This document shows, piece after piece, positions 26,248 through 36,600 of a DNA stretch of 64,000 bases (within the stretch, counting starts at the first letter, position 1; the number at the start of each line of letters is the position of its first letter). Location of the stretch: the NCBI GenBank assembly GCA_016617855.1, contig JAECUM010001809.1, positions 79,691-143,690 on the forward strand. Direction: 5' to 3'. Position numbers and translations under genes: made by a program. The notes beneath the pieces were generated by a model. That model saw only the letters and a list, made by a program, of their open reading frames with translations. It did not search any database and had not been told where the DNA came from. The DNA is from Megalonaias nervosa. Lineage: Eukaryota; Mollusca; Bivalvia; Unionida; Unionidae.

Positions 26248-27819
26248 CACCACTCCCTCGATAACTCGCGCACAACGGGATCCACAAACATAGACCGCGC
26301 TATAAGCGAGGGCGCGAGTTACCGAGGGACCTCGAAAACTTGAAAAAAAAAATGCTTGGACATCGAGAAAACATGGGGGGGTGTCGGGGTTAGGGAACTT
26401 CGCTGTTTAATGACTGAATCCTCATTTAACATTCATGTCCATAATAATTTTTAATAACGCACTTTTTCTAATGAAGGTGCTCATTATTCTGTTTAAATAA
26501 CATTTATTTTCAAAATGTCCAACATGTGAAAAATCGTTCCAACTGGTTTCAGCAACCATTACGTTTACATGAAAATGTGTGCATTACGTCACTGCTTTTT
26601 GTTTTCATGATGAGTCTGGTTCCTGGAGTGGTATTGCATTGTGTCCTACCAAACTGGGAGTGAAAAGAGCAGGGAACTAGACTAACTGTTGATACACCAC
26701 CAAACAAGATTCCTTTTGTTCAAAAAGCAAGCGAAATTTTCGTGAAACAATCGTCTACGTCGAATCTCAATTTTTGTGCTGTTCAATTAGTACAGTACTG
26801 ATATTGTGATTTCATTGGAAGTAATAATGAAACTTTTTATCATTCTTGAGGATATCTCAAAGTGCCAGTTCAAGAATTCTCTGAAACTCACTTGCCCACA
26901 AGGGTCCATATCTGTGAAACCAAGTTCTTTATTTTACGAAGTATAGTATTCTTTTTGCTTGGTTGTCGTGCTATCTTTGATCAGTTACCAATGAGTCAGT
27001 TAATTTAAGGCAGTTTATGTTACATACACAATAACATTTATAACAGTGTTCAACTGATCAACTGAAGTGAGTTCACCCGACATATGACTGGGGCAGCTAG
27101 ATTTTAAGTTTGTAGGATTTTCGTGTCTTTTAACTTTTCTTTTATTCACCTCCATTATTTGATTCAAAAGACATAATTAACGTGATAATACAAAGGAGGC
27201 CAGCTTTTAATTCAGTGCAACAATGCAACAAATACTTCTGCAAGTCAGTTATCAAAACACGGTCGGTACCTAAATAGGTTCTCAGAGAAATGCTCGCGGA
27301 CATAGCTGTTACAGTAGATTGACACATTTTACGTTTAATTACAAGAGGACACATTGCATTTATGATGATTACACTTAAAAGGAACTAGAAGATAGAACTA
27401 GAACACAAATTTCAATTGATAAAAAAATTATTTAATTGGTATTTATTTATTAAAGCACTGCCTCCACTCGGCGTAAGTGACATTTTCATTGATCGAAGTT
27501 TCCTTACACATCATTAATTACGGTGTGCTAGGAATGTCACTTGGAAAGAAAATGTAAAAAAAAAACTATGACTTATTTTTAAATTTGGTAGTTCATAATG
27601 TTGATTAAAATTTCCAGGTCCTATCTACTGTTTTCGACAACAAAACGAGCGAGATATCAAAGTTTTGTATTTAATTTTGATCGCGATTTCCATAAAGTTC
27701 ATAAAATAGGGATCTATTTTTGGGGTAATTTCTGGTTTTATAAAATGGGATCCACGCCTGACCCCGCGTTATAAGCAGGTTCGCGAGTTACCAGGGCGCG
27801 AGTTATCGAGGGAGTGGTG
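26248..27819. mobile_element. pogo/Tigger-like DNA transposon, non-autonomous
   Basis: The ends are perfect inverted repeats of at least 23 bp starting CACCACTCCCTCGATAACTC, flanked by TA on both sides. The CTCGATAACTCG-type terminus and the TA duplication fit the Tc1/mariner superfamily, probably the pogo/Tigger branch. The 1.57-kb interior has no long open frame or DDE domain, so mobility would have needed a transposase in trans. It sits inside the 29-bp minisatellite. A truncated relative lies at about 15905-16943. Confidence 0.8.
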
Positions 27820-27821
27820 TA

Positions 27822-27890
27822 CTGACAACTACATTAACATGCTCCATCTACTGACAATTACATTAAGATGCTCCATCAACTGACAACTAC
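27822..27890. repeat. 29-bp minisatellite, right part
   Basis: Two to three further units of the array at 25936-26245, displaced by the transposon insertion. Confidence 0.85.
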
Positions 27891-28614
27891 ATTTTTCCAA
27901 CTTAAAAAAGTTAGCACACACAGCAAGGTATGGTTTGAAAATTGTAAAGTATTACAGGATTAAATTATTCTCAGCTAGACTGTAAGTGTGCCAGATAAAT
28001 ACTTTCTCAGACAAAGGGTGGAGAATGACTCAATGGATCAGAAATTGATCATTAATAACCAATTTAACCAAAGGATGCCTTGGAATATTTCATTTGCTTT
28101 TATGAGACAATTCCATCAACCTTGATAATGCACATCTATGCACACTGCACAATAAACCTACACCTATTACTGAGGTCTTATATTCTACTATTGACAAAAC
28201 ATTTTAGCAGTGAATGTTTATGCCTGACCCAGGCTCAAACCCAGCACATGTCAGATCTTTACTATCTAAGCTGTACTTAAGTCAATGCCCATGTGCTGCT
28301 GATTTCTGTCCAAAACAATGTTTAATTTAATTCAGATATCACTGTCATGCATACCTGCCAGAACACATCAATAGAATTTTTTCTACCAACTCTCTTATGT
28401 TTGGAAAGCATGATGTTCAATAACCTGAGTCAAAAAGAAATTTTTAAAAAGAGAGTGAGAGATCATTCTCAACACCAAGATGTATGCTCTAACACGAATA
28501 AACAGTAAAAAGTGGTGCTAAATGCTCCTTTGTACAATGTTGCTTATTTGAATCACAAACATTGACCACACTCTGGGACCTATAAATATTTTCTAAGTCT
28601 AAAAATAAAACACT

Positions 28615-28791
28615 AAGATTCGGCGAATGTGGAAATGTGAGAAAGCTTGCCAGTAGCTTCTCGTGGGTCAGTGGTTCTTTCCGTGGATTTCCCGGTTTCT
28701 TCATCCACCATTGATACTGGCCGCCATGTATAGCCTATCGTGTGCTGAAAAATGGTGTTAAGCCCCACAACAACAACAACAATAAACATAA
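28615..28791 (+). mobile_element. SINE family A, copy 3 (5'-truncated)
   Basis: Plus-orientation copy that starts in the body, without the B-box head, and ends with a short (CAA)n tail. AAAACACT at 28607-28614 is repeated at 28792-28799, so this is a separate, truncated retroposition. Confidence 0.8.
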
Positions 28792-29209
28792 AAAACACTG
28801 TTTCAGGGGTCAGCAGGTTTGGTCTTTGCTTCAACATTTAAACAAAATCTAAAAATAAATGAATTAAATTTTCTTGAAAAAAATCAGTTACACAACAGAG
28901 AGTACATGATAAATTGATTAAAACAGTTTGCATGAGAATGATTATTATTTTTATTTTAAAAACCCTGCTAACATACAAATGGTCAGAAACAGGTTAGGAA
29001 CTGACCGTGTAATTTTCTGAGGATGGTGCAAGTTCTGGCTTTCAAACAGTTTTAAAGAAACCATATTTCATCGACTTATAACGACGAAAAATATTACAAT
29101 GATATTATTACCTGGAAATAATAATTTTCTTGAAAAGGAAGAAAAAAATATCCCGACTTGAAAGAAAAGCCTACACCCAACCCCGGAAACAAAAGTCCTT
29201 TAGGGAGGC

Positions 29210-29327
29210 GCGTTAGCACACTGGGGTTCGTTACAAATAAAATTAGGAGCCTAACCTGTAATAATGTTATATTATTACAGGTTAGGCTCCTAATTTTATT
29301 TGTAACGAACCCCTGTGCGTTAGCACA
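29210..29327. mobile_element. Small foldback element with 11-bp duplication
   Basis: Two arms of about 43 bp (29222-29265 and 29271-29314) are reverse complements. They are bordered by GCGTTAGCACA at 29210-29220 and again at 29317-29327. The target resembles the start of a tRNA-like sequence that continues to about 29370 (GTCGGTAGACCGTCGTGCTC). Best read as a foldback insertion into an older tRNA-derived SINE fragment. Confidence 0.7.
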
Positions 29328-29329
29328 GT

Positions 29330-30060
29330 CGCAGTCGGTAGACCGTCGTGCTCACACGGGCTTGTATCGTTGCTTGCAATTTATGTACTAATTATTATGA
29401 CAATTTATAATTATTATAAAGTACACATCTTACTTATAGGTAAATTGCAAGCAAATTTACGAGCCCCCGTGGTCAAGCTTGTAATCCAGATAAATGGGTA
29501 CGATACCCCGGCCCAACCTCGTTCAGTGGTTGGGTTGCTTGTGTTTTGCTGGTAAAGGCATTTAGGTCCCGCTTTCTTGGCATAATTGAGCCAGTGATGT
29601 ATGGGCCATTCCCCCCCCCCCAAAAAAAATAATCCACAACCCTAAACAAAACCAAAAACACCCACACCCAAAAACAACAACGAAACCCCTCCCCCCCAAA
29701 CCAAACGACAGGCTATATGCGCGTTTTGACATGTTAAACGAAGGAAACAAACCTGTCCTTCCTATTAAATATCGCAGAGTCGTCTGAAAATGTTTATGCT
29801 TGTCGAAGGAGCTGAAATGAGCTAAGTGAGGTTTGAATTTATAGGTACACCTCGGATATTGCACAACTGCACCTAAAGTTGATTAGATTGCTAACCGGTT
29901 TGTTTACTCAAGGGAGGTAATTCTTTTTTTTACCTCTGCTCTCACGATCGGAACAGCGATCGGCCATTTCCGTCAGGTCGTGAAGTAACTTTCTAGACTT
30001 AACGGAAAAGAACGAAAAAGTTATGATTGTTGCTATGAAAAACGATATTAGCTAAGTTCT
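29330..30060. other. Junction region between host DNA and older Polinton copy
   Basis: Contains SINE-like fragments (for example 'CTTGTAATCCAGATAAATGG' near 29480), homopolymer runs of C and A near 29610-29640, and unassigned sequence. The exact left boundary of the older Polinton copy is not visible. Similarity to the young copy begins just upstream of the gene at 30115. Confidence 0.4.
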
Positions 30061-30114
30061 TTTGATTTGTGCTCCTCGCAGACTCAAAGTGAATCAATGC
30101 AACAGAGTTAGAAC

Positions 30115-30770
30115 ATGACGGAAACTAAAAAGACGACTAATTGGGGTGTACCAGCCGTGGCGAAAGGAGTGATGGCATATCAGCGGCTACCAAAGCAAAC
30201 ACGGTCCTACTTCCAGAAGAGAACGATTTTAATTGGGATTTAGTGGATTTTCTCTCTTTTTCACAAGAATTTGTTCCTGTACCAGCACCTTCACCAGCAT
30301 CTCCTTCTTTACTGTACGTCGAGGATTTTAAACAGAGGCAGAAAGAAGAATTGGATGAATTTTTGCAACAGCAGAACGAAGCAGAACAAGCTTTTCTCCT
30401 TTAACAGCAACAGCGTGAAGAGGAAGAAGCAAGAAGAAAACGGCAGGAAGAAGAAGAAACAGAGAAGAAACAAGGTCTAGGAGAGAAGGAGGACGGTCAA
30501 AGTCATACGGTGACGGTACTCTTAGACATTTTTGCAGAGTTAAGGAGTCTGAAACGACTGTATCAGACTTCTTTAATACGACCCAAGAGAAAAAGACCTT
30601 CCCGAGCCAAACATTCCAACCCCGTCAACACGACTACTACACCTGAGATACCAGCACTAGTGATTTCTACTAAATCATCGACAGGAGCAGGTCCAGAAGT
30701 AGGCCTTGGCCTGTTGCAAAGGGATAAGGCAGTTAAAGCTTATTACTTCCCGTTCCTGATCTTTTTTTAA
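30115..30770 (+). pseudogene. Coiled-coil accessory gene, older copy
   Basis: Paralogue of the gene at 32190-32815. It starts MTETKKTTNWGVPA, has a Pro/Ser-rich linker, then a Glu/Gln/Lys-rich coiled coil (VEDFKQRQKEELDEFLQQQ), a conserved VTVLLDI.AELR.LK block and a basic KRKRPSRAK patch. A frameshift near 30150 and a TAA at about 30402-30404 (Glu in the other copy) break it. The two copies are broken at different places, so the gene was intact in their ancestor. A histone-type stem-loop follows 23 nt after the end. Function unknown. Confidence 0.7.
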
Positions 30771-30793
30771 AAAATTTAACAAACATACACAGC

Positions 30794-30809
30794 GGCCCTT
30801 TTCAGGGCC
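30794..30809 (+). promoter_or_regulatory. Histone-type 3' stem-loop 1
   Basis: GGCCCTTTTCAGGGCC: a six-pair stem and four-base loop that fits the histone mRNA consensus GGYYYUHHUHARRRCC exactly. It is followed by the canonical ACCCA, then at 30821-30832 by TCGAAAAGAGAT, which resembles the U7-binding histone downstream element. It lies just after the coiled-coil gene. Confidence 0.85.
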
Positions 30810-31029
30810 ACCCATCTCTCTCGAAAAGAGATAGTATTCATTTTGCCAAAATAATTTAAAACTCAAAATCCCTTTTTTGCCCATGATGGACGTGTGAGAG
30901 TACGTGAGTGTAGGTCCTTCTTCTAAAAAATCAAAACCAGGAGACACTTACGTTTTCTTTCTGTTATATTCTGGTACAAATGTACAATCCAATGCCACAA
31001 CACATCACTTTAAAAAGTTCATTAGCTTC

Positions 31030-31336
31030 TTTTTATTTTTGTCTTTTCACTCTCCCTGTTTTCTTTTTCTTTTTTTTTTTTTTTTTTTTTTTTTAATTTC
31101 TTCATTTTTACAAGTTTTCTTCTCTTCTTCCTCACTTTCTTCTCGTCTTCTTTTCATCTCTTTCTTGACGTGACTGGGTTCTTCCTTTTTGGAGGGTGCC
31201 TCTTCTTCCTGTTCTGAACCCCTCTCTCCCTCCTGCTCCTCTTGTTTCTTAGGGCAGTCTGAAGACTAATGTCCTTTCTCTTGACAATGATGAATGATCA
31301 CAGGTATCTTGACTTTTATCTCTTTTGATACCTGTC
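31030..31336 (-). pseudogene. Zinc-knuckle gene of older copy, 3' half
   Basis: Minus-strand counterpart of the gene at 33093-33557. It covers the Lys/Glu-rich tail and the region of the second CCHC knuckle, whose spacing is disturbed. It is severed at 31336; the 5' half lies at 51861-52037, 20.5 kb away. A T-rich expansion at 31069-31094 also interrupts the tail. Confidence 0.75.
31331..31336. repeat. Polinton target-site duplication, left
   Basis: CCTGTC, repeated at 51861-51866. In the uninterrupted zinc-knuckle gene (33093-33557) the matching sequence occurs once, as CTGGTC, supporting duplication on insertion. Six bp is the usual Polinton length. Confidence 0.85.
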
Positions 31337-31495
31337 AATAGTGTAGTGGAATGTTTTAGCGTTAATGGGACTTCCATGCAAAATACCCCCTGGGACACTT
31401 TGGCGTCACGATTTTTAGCGTCAAATTCACACCCTGGGACACTATAGCGTCAATGGGAATTTTGTATAGCGACAAGAGGAATGGAACAGGTGGGA

Positions 31496-31503
31496 TGACG
31501 TCA
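31496..31503. promoter_or_regulatory. TGACGTCA (CRE/ATF-type) site in left repeat
   Basis: Perfect 8-bp CRE palindrome. The same octamer is present in the right repeat (51694-51701) and upstream of the coiled-coil gene (32116-32123). Confidence 0.6.
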
Positions 31504-31679
31504 CGGTACTGGACACTTGTAACAATGTAGCAAGGGACTGACCAAAATACGCGCAGCTACCACTCTAGGGAGGGACAAATACAATAGAGAGACAGAGGCA
31601 TAGATAAACATATAGATAACACACACAGATGGGCAAATTTTTGAATAAATATAAATATCTTTTCGAGGCATATGAAAGT

Positions 31680-31695
31680 GGCCCTCAGAAGGGCC
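31680..31695 (-). promoter_or_regulatory. Histone-type 3' stem-loop 7 (minus strand)
   Basis: On the minus strand GGCCCT-TCTG-AGGGCC, then CCTCGAAAAGATAT (31655-31668) as downstream element. The last loop base is G where the consensus has A/C/U. It lies 27 nt after the stop of the gene at 31723-31956, inside the terminal repeat, and mirrors stem-loop 5 at the right end. Confidence 0.75.
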
Positions 31696-31722
31696 GTTGT
31701 TTGTTATGTTAACAACATTCCG

Positions 31723-31956
31723 TTAACATAGAGGGCATCGCATAGGTCTTCTTCTCTTCCTCAAACTTTGTCTAACCTCTGGTCCATAAATCAGGACTCG
31801 CTTCAGACAGCCTTGTCTCTCCAAATAGATCCTTCGTTTCCAAAGGGCTGTATCAATGATCTGGGTAATTGCCCATGATGGTCTGACATACATGGGATAG
31901 TCCGGGTTGAACAGCATCGACGATAGGAGGGTAGACAATTCTACGTTGGTCCACAT
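31723..31956 (-). CDS. Left-terminal small basic protein (outward-reading)
   Basis: 77 codons, intact. It opens MWTNVELSTLLSSMLFNPDY and ends in an Arg-rich segment (RQSLRKRRR) plus two cysteines. The start is chosen because ACAAGATG precedes it, as at two right-end genes, with a TATAAATA box about 45 nt upstream at 31999-32007. It reads toward the element's end and terminates just before stem-loop 7, mirroring the gene at 51256-51498. The basic tail would suit nucleic-acid binding; that is only inference, and no family is recognised. Confidence 0.6.
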   Translation of the reverse strand: MWTNVELSTLLSSMLFNPDYPMYVRPSWAITQIIDTALWKRRIYLERQGCLKRVLIYGPEVRQSLRKRRRPMRCPLC

Positions 31957-31998
31957 CTTGTGACGAGGAACAGGTGAAGGGAAAGAAGTGAACCGCGT

Positions 31999-32007
31999 TT
32001 ATTTATA
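31999..32007 (-). promoter_or_regulatory. TATA box of left-terminal gene
   Basis: CTATAAATA on the minus strand, about 45 nt before the ATG at 31956. Confidence 0.6.
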
Positions 32008-32115
32008 GTGGAAGACCGGATCGAAACGGATTGAAATTGTTCACCAATCCCAACACGCGCTACAAAATTCAGTCACTTCGCGGAGTCTGTCTTCCAATCC
32101 GAAGAGAGCTACCTG

Positions 32116-32123
32116 TGACGTCA
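32116..32123. promoter_or_regulatory. TGACGTCA site upstream of coiled-coil gene
   Basis: Perfect CRE-type octamer about 67 nt before the ATG at 32190, in the gap between the divergent gene pair. Confidence 0.55.
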
Positions 32124-32189
32124 CATTCCCATTGTAGGTGCGTTAGCGTCTGTGCGCAGTGAATCGATGCGACATTGTTTTGTGAAACA

Positions 32190-32815
32190 TGACGGAAACT
32201 AAGAAGACGATGAATTGGGGTGCACCGGCTTTGGAGACGAAAAGAGATGGCATAGCAGTGGCTATCAAAGTTAACACAGCGCTACTTCCTGAAGAGGTCG
32301 ATTTCAACTGAGATTTAGTAGATTTTCTCTCTTCGCAAGAATTTGTTCCAGTACCAGTACCTTCGCCGCCTCCTCCTTCTTTACCACAGGTCGAGGATTT
32401 TAAACAGAGACAGAAAGAAGAATTGGATAAATTTTTACAGCAGCAGAAAGAGGCAGAACAAGCATTTCTCCTTGAACAGCAACAGCGAGAAGAAGAGACA
32501 AGAAGGAAACGACAGGAAGAAGCAGCAGAGAAGAAACAAGATCTAGGAGAGAAGGAGAACAGTGAACCTAAAACGGTAACGGTACTCTTGGACATTTTGG
32601 CCGAGTTAAGAACTCTGAAACAAATGTATCAAACTTCTTTATTACGACCCAAGAGAAAAAGACCTTCCCGAGCCAAACAGTGTAACCCTGTTACTTCACC
32701 GGAGATACCACCCCTAGTGATTTCTACTAAATCATCGACGGGAGCAAGTCCAGAAGTAGGCCTTGGCCGTGGCAAAGGCTTAAGGCAGTTAAAGCTGATT
32801 GCTTCTCGTTCCTGA
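32190..32815 (+). pseudogene. Coiled-coil accessory gene (one in-frame stop)
   Basis: About 208 codons, starting MTETKKTMNWGAPALETK. The residues are: an N-terminal segment; a Pro-rich linker (PVPVPSPPPP); a Gln/Glu/Lys-rich coiled coil (residues about 70-130, QRQKEELDKFLQQQKEAEQ); the VTVLLDILAELRTLKQMYQT block; the basic RPKRKRPSRAK patch; and a Gly/Lys tail. One TGA near 32309 replaces a Trp codon of the paralogue at 30115. The frame is otherwise open to 32815, so the gene could work only with readthrough. The divergent neighbour is the left-terminal gene. Stem-loop 2 follows 34 nt later. No known family. Confidence 0.7.
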
Positions 32816-32849
32816 GTTTGTTCTAAGAAAAAAAAAACAAACACACAAC

Positions 32850-32865
32850 GGTCCTTTTCAGGGCC
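32850..32865 (+). promoter_or_regulatory. Histone-type 3' stem-loop 2
   Basis: GGTCCT-TTTC-AGGGCC with one U-G pair, then ACTCA and TTTCGAAAAGAGATG (32874-32888). The same TATTCAWTTTGCC block follows as after stem-loop 1. Confidence 0.85.
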
Positions 32866-33092
32866 ACTCATTTCTTTCGAAAAGAGATGATATTCATTTT
32901 GCCAAAATCAATTAAAACTCAAAAATCCCTTGTTTAACCCAATGATGTACGTGTGAGAGTGCGTGAGTGTAGACCCTTATTCTAAAAAATCAAAACCAAG
33001 AGACACTTATGTTTTTTTTTCAGTCTGGTCTATTCTGGTACAAATTTTTACAATCCAATGTCACAACACAAGACAACACTTTTTAAAAAAGT

Positions 33093-33557
33093 TCATAGAC
33101 TTCTTCTGTGTCTTTTTTCTTCTTTCACTCTCTGTTTTTTAAATTTCTTCACTTTCACAGTTTTTTCCTCCTCTTCTTGCTCACTTTTATCTCTTCTTCT
33201 TTTCTTTTCGGTCTTCTCTTTCTGAACGTGTCGGGGTCCTTCTTTTGCTGAGGGTACCTCTTCTTCTTCCTCCTCCTCCAGCTCCTGTTGTTTCTTAGGG
33301 CAGTCTGAAGACCAATGTCCTTTCTCTTGACAATGATAACAAGTATGTTGACTTTTGTCTCTTCTGACACTGGTCTTGCTTTTTTGACGGTCTTGACATT
33401 CTGTAGCCCAATGCACTTTCTTCTGACAGATATAGCAAGTATCTTGACTTTTATCTCGAAAGGAGGGGGAGTAGTCCGTCGGTTTGTCTGAAGAAAACTT
33501 TCGTATGACACCTCGCAAAGCTCTAATCAGAAGTTCGACCTGTGTGGGTTCTTCCAT
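33093..33557 (-). CDS. CCHC zinc-knuckle protein
   Basis: 154 codons, intact, minus strand. It starts MEEPTQVELLIRALRGVIRK. Two retroviral-type knuckles follow: CYICQKKVHWATEC (residues about 41-54) and CYHCQEKGHWSSDC (about 72-85), both C-x2-C-x4-H-x4-C. Then come an acidic run and a long Lys/Arg/Glu tail. Such knuckles bind single-stranded nucleic acid, so a genome-binding or packaging role is possible (inference). It is divergent from the polymerase, with TATATATAAA at 33611-33620 about 55 nt upstream. The older copy of this gene is the target into which the whole element inserted. Confidence 0.8.
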   Translation of the reverse strand: MEEPTQVELLIRALRGVIRKFSSDKPTDYSPSFRDKSQDTCYICQKKVHWATECQDRQKSKTSVRRDKSQHTCYHCQEKGHWSSDCPKKQQELEEEEEEEVPSAKEGPRHVQKEKTEKKRRRDKSEQEEEEKTVKVKKFKKQRVKEEKRHRRSL

Positions 33558-33610
33558 CGTGCTGGTCAGCTTGAGAGCGAAATGAATACTGAGAGGGAAG
33601 GTACCATCCC

Positions 33611-33620
33611 TTTATATATA
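33611..33620 (-). promoter_or_regulatory. TATA box of zinc-knuckle gene
   Basis: TATATATAAA read on the minus strand, 55 nt before the ATG at 33557. Confidence 0.6.
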
Positions 33621-33638
33621 AACTGAGCCTGACATGGA

Positions 33639-33644
33639 TATATA
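33639..33644 (+). promoter_or_regulatory. TATA box of polymerase gene
   Basis: TATATA about 50 nt before the ATG at 33693. Together with the box at 33611 it makes a compact divergent promoter. Confidence 0.55.
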
Positions 33645-33692
33645 GGGGACTATGGCGTTTCAAATGTAGTCATTTCACTTTTTGCAGTCAAG

Positions 33693-36600
33693 ATGAAACT
33701 ATCGCATCATTTCGTAAAGAAAGGAGAAGAAAGTAAGAGGCAGAAACGTGATTTATCGCCTCACACAGTAGCTGAAGTCTTAGCTCAAATTCATTCCAGC
33801 GATTTTGAAGATGAAATGAGTGAGCCACAATCCAGACCCAGAGAGTCTACACCAAGTCAAAGTCCATCACCACCAGTAAACCCTGAAAAGTATTACACAT
33901 TCGAGAGACGGACAAACGCTCCTCTAGAAAATTTAGAACTACAGCCTACACGTACAGGGTGAAGTTTAAAGATTTCAAGTCCGACTTACCACTGGAGAGA
34001 GCAGAAGGGTTCATCACTGATGTGTGGGATTCTTTGTTAACCACACTGAAACAGCAATGTGAAGCCAAAGAAGACGATCGCTTGAGACTTTCCATTCATC
34101 ACGACAATTTGAAGTCCCCAGTTTGGATCAAGTTTAGAAGCCCAGCAGAATTGACAGCTTCCAAAGTCATGCATAAGATTCAATACGTGCAACAATCCAA
34201 CGACAAGTTTCACATCACCGATGGAAAAGCGACACTGTTCATGACCCACGTGTCTCTTCCCCAAGGGACGGGACGCAAAAAGGTGTTATTGGTAGACAAC
34301 CTTCGCAGCACCAAAAAGAGTCTCGTCCAAATTAACAACCCTCAAGACAAGATGTGTTTAGCCCGTGCCATCGTGGTGGGACGAACGTATGCTGACAAGA
34401 ACGACACGGTAGAATGGAAAAGAGCCTGGAAAACTATTCAACAATCGGACCGAGCCAAACAACGAAGCGAAGCAGAACTCTTGTTACAGCAAGCGGGGAT
34501 ATCCAAAGACACCGCTTGTGGCATTCCTGAAATGCAAAAATTGCAAGACGTCTTAGCTCCACGCTACACGTTGAAAGTATACCCTCAAGAAGTGCGTGGA
34601 CCTCTGTTGTTTTGAGACAAAGATTTTAAAGACGGAAAATACATTCACATCTATTATCACGATGAACATTTTGATGCCATTACCTGTATCACCGGTTTCC
34701 TAGGACACGGTTATTACTGTGAGAAATGTGACTATGGCTATAACAATCGAAAGCAACACAAGCGTTGTGGATCGAAATGCTCAGGATGTTTAGCCTCTAA
34801 ACCCTGTCTGGACCAAGGACAAGAACGCGTGCATTGCCCAGCTTGTCAGTGCACGTTTGTCAGCCCTTTCTGTTACCAACATACCTAAAGACGCGAGGGT
34901 CACAGCAGAAATGTGATTGTCCACTCCTGAGATTGTGCCCTACTTGTGGACAAGGCATACGCACTAACAATGCCAAGGCACACGTCTGTTCAGGAAAGAA
35001 GCGATGTCACATTTGTCGCCAAATCGTAGACTTGGGACACCAATGCTACATTCAAAAATACCAATCCAAACATGAAGAAGAAGATAATGACCAGAAGAAA
35101 GGCAATTTCATTTTTATCGATTTCAAATGCATGCAAGAGACTGGCATTCACATTCCTAATTTCTGCGTGGCTCACCGAGCATGTGAGAAGTGCATCCAAG
35201 AGCCTATCTTTACTCATTGCCCTTACTGTAGCAAGATTCCTGGAGGACGTGAAAAAATCTTTCGGGGACCGAACACGCTACCCGATTTCGCCCAATGGAT
35301 CTTAGACCCCATCGACGAGACGTGAAGCCAAGAAGACACCGAACGTTACGGAGATTGTCATCCCCATGCCACGGTGATGGCTCACAATTTCTCGGAATAC
35401 GATGGACAGGTTCTTTTTGAGATACTATACGGAACAAAGTACCGAACGTCCGAAAGTGACTTTGAACGGAGGCAAAATCATTTCCATGCAAGTGGGTCAA
35501 GTGCAGTTTAAAGATTCGATGAGTTACTTGGCCATGCTTTTGAGTCGCACGCCTAAAACGTTTGGAATGACAGAAATGGCCAAAGGCTATTTCCACACTT
35601 TTTCAATACCGAAGCCAATCAACACGCCGTTCTGCCCCATTTGCCTGAGGCTCACTACTACGACCCCGACGACGTGGGTACCGAACGACGAGAAGTTTTC
35701 TACGCTTGGTACCAGACTCACGCCTCGGACCCCTTCGACTTTCAGGAAGAAATGTTAAAATATTGTCGTTCCGACGTGGACATTTTACGGCGTTGCTGTG
35801 GAATATTTCGAGAACTGTTCATGGAGCACGGAGGGATCGATCCTTTGAAAGAGGCTTGCACCATTGCCAAGGTATGATCCTTAGTGTACAGCCAACGATT
35901 CATGCCCGAAAACACTCTGGCTGTCATAAGTCCTCAAACGACGAACTTTGTCAAACGTCGATACTCGGTCAAAGCCCTATGCTGGTTACATTACTTGTGC
36001 GACAAGGAAGACAAATGGATCCAACATGCCCGCAACGGAGGAGGCGAAAAGACCCTCGGAAGGTACTCGGTGGATGGCTGGGACTTAGAAAACCCTCAGA
36101 TCGTGTACGAGTTTAACGGGTGCTTATTTCACGGATGTCCGATCTGCTACCCTTAACGTGACACTAAAAATCAGTTTTTACAACGGACCATGAAAGACTT
36201 GTACCAGGCCACTTGTCAGCGGCGCTTGAAGTTAGAACAGAAAGGATACTAAGAGGTAGAAATGTGGGAACACGAGTACGATCACCGTTTGAAAACCGAT
36301 CCCGAGTTGAAGCGCATCGTGGAAAGTTACAAGATGGTGGATCCACTGAACCCAAGGGACAGTTTGTACGGAGGACGGACGAATGCCACCTGTTTGCTGT
36401 ACGAAGCCGGCGAAGAGAAAGGAGAGGAAATCAAATACTTGGACGTGTGTTCTCTGTATCCGTACGTGTGCAAATATTGTCACTTTCCCGCAGGGCACCC
36501 GCAATTGCTAACGGAACACATCGACCTGGAAAACATTTGACAATACGAAAGATTGATCAAATGTAAAGTCTTGCCTGCCACGTACTTGTACCATCCCGTT

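Larger units (their letters stand above)
30060..31336. mobile_element. Older Polinton copy, left remnant
   Basis: Collinear with 32135-33370 of the inner element: coiled-coil gene, histone-type stem-loop, intergenic T-rich stretch, then the 3' half of the minus-strand zinc-knuckle gene. It is cut at 31336 by the insertion of the inner element and continues at 51861. Its own left terminal repeat is missing. Confidence 0.85.
31337..31695. repeat. Left terminal inverted repeat
   Basis: Reverse complement of 51513-51860. It contains three to four copies of a motif like GGGACACTWTRGCGTCAATGGGA (31347-31370, 31391-31408, 31413-31424 partial, 31435-31458), a TGACGTCA site at 31496-31503, and at its inner edge the stem-loop of the minus-strand terminal gene. 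Confidence 0.9.

Noticed and set aside
30794..30832. Reading the GGCCCTTTTCAGGGCC hairpins as bacterial-style terminators or random palindromes
   Set aside because: There is no U-tract, the surrounding genes are eukaryotic-type, and the loop, flanks and downstream purine block match the histone signal repeatedly.
32143..32595. 150-codon minus-strand frame rich in Cys and Ser
   Set aside because: Antisense of the coiled-coil gene; the paralogue at 30115 shows conservation in the sense frame.
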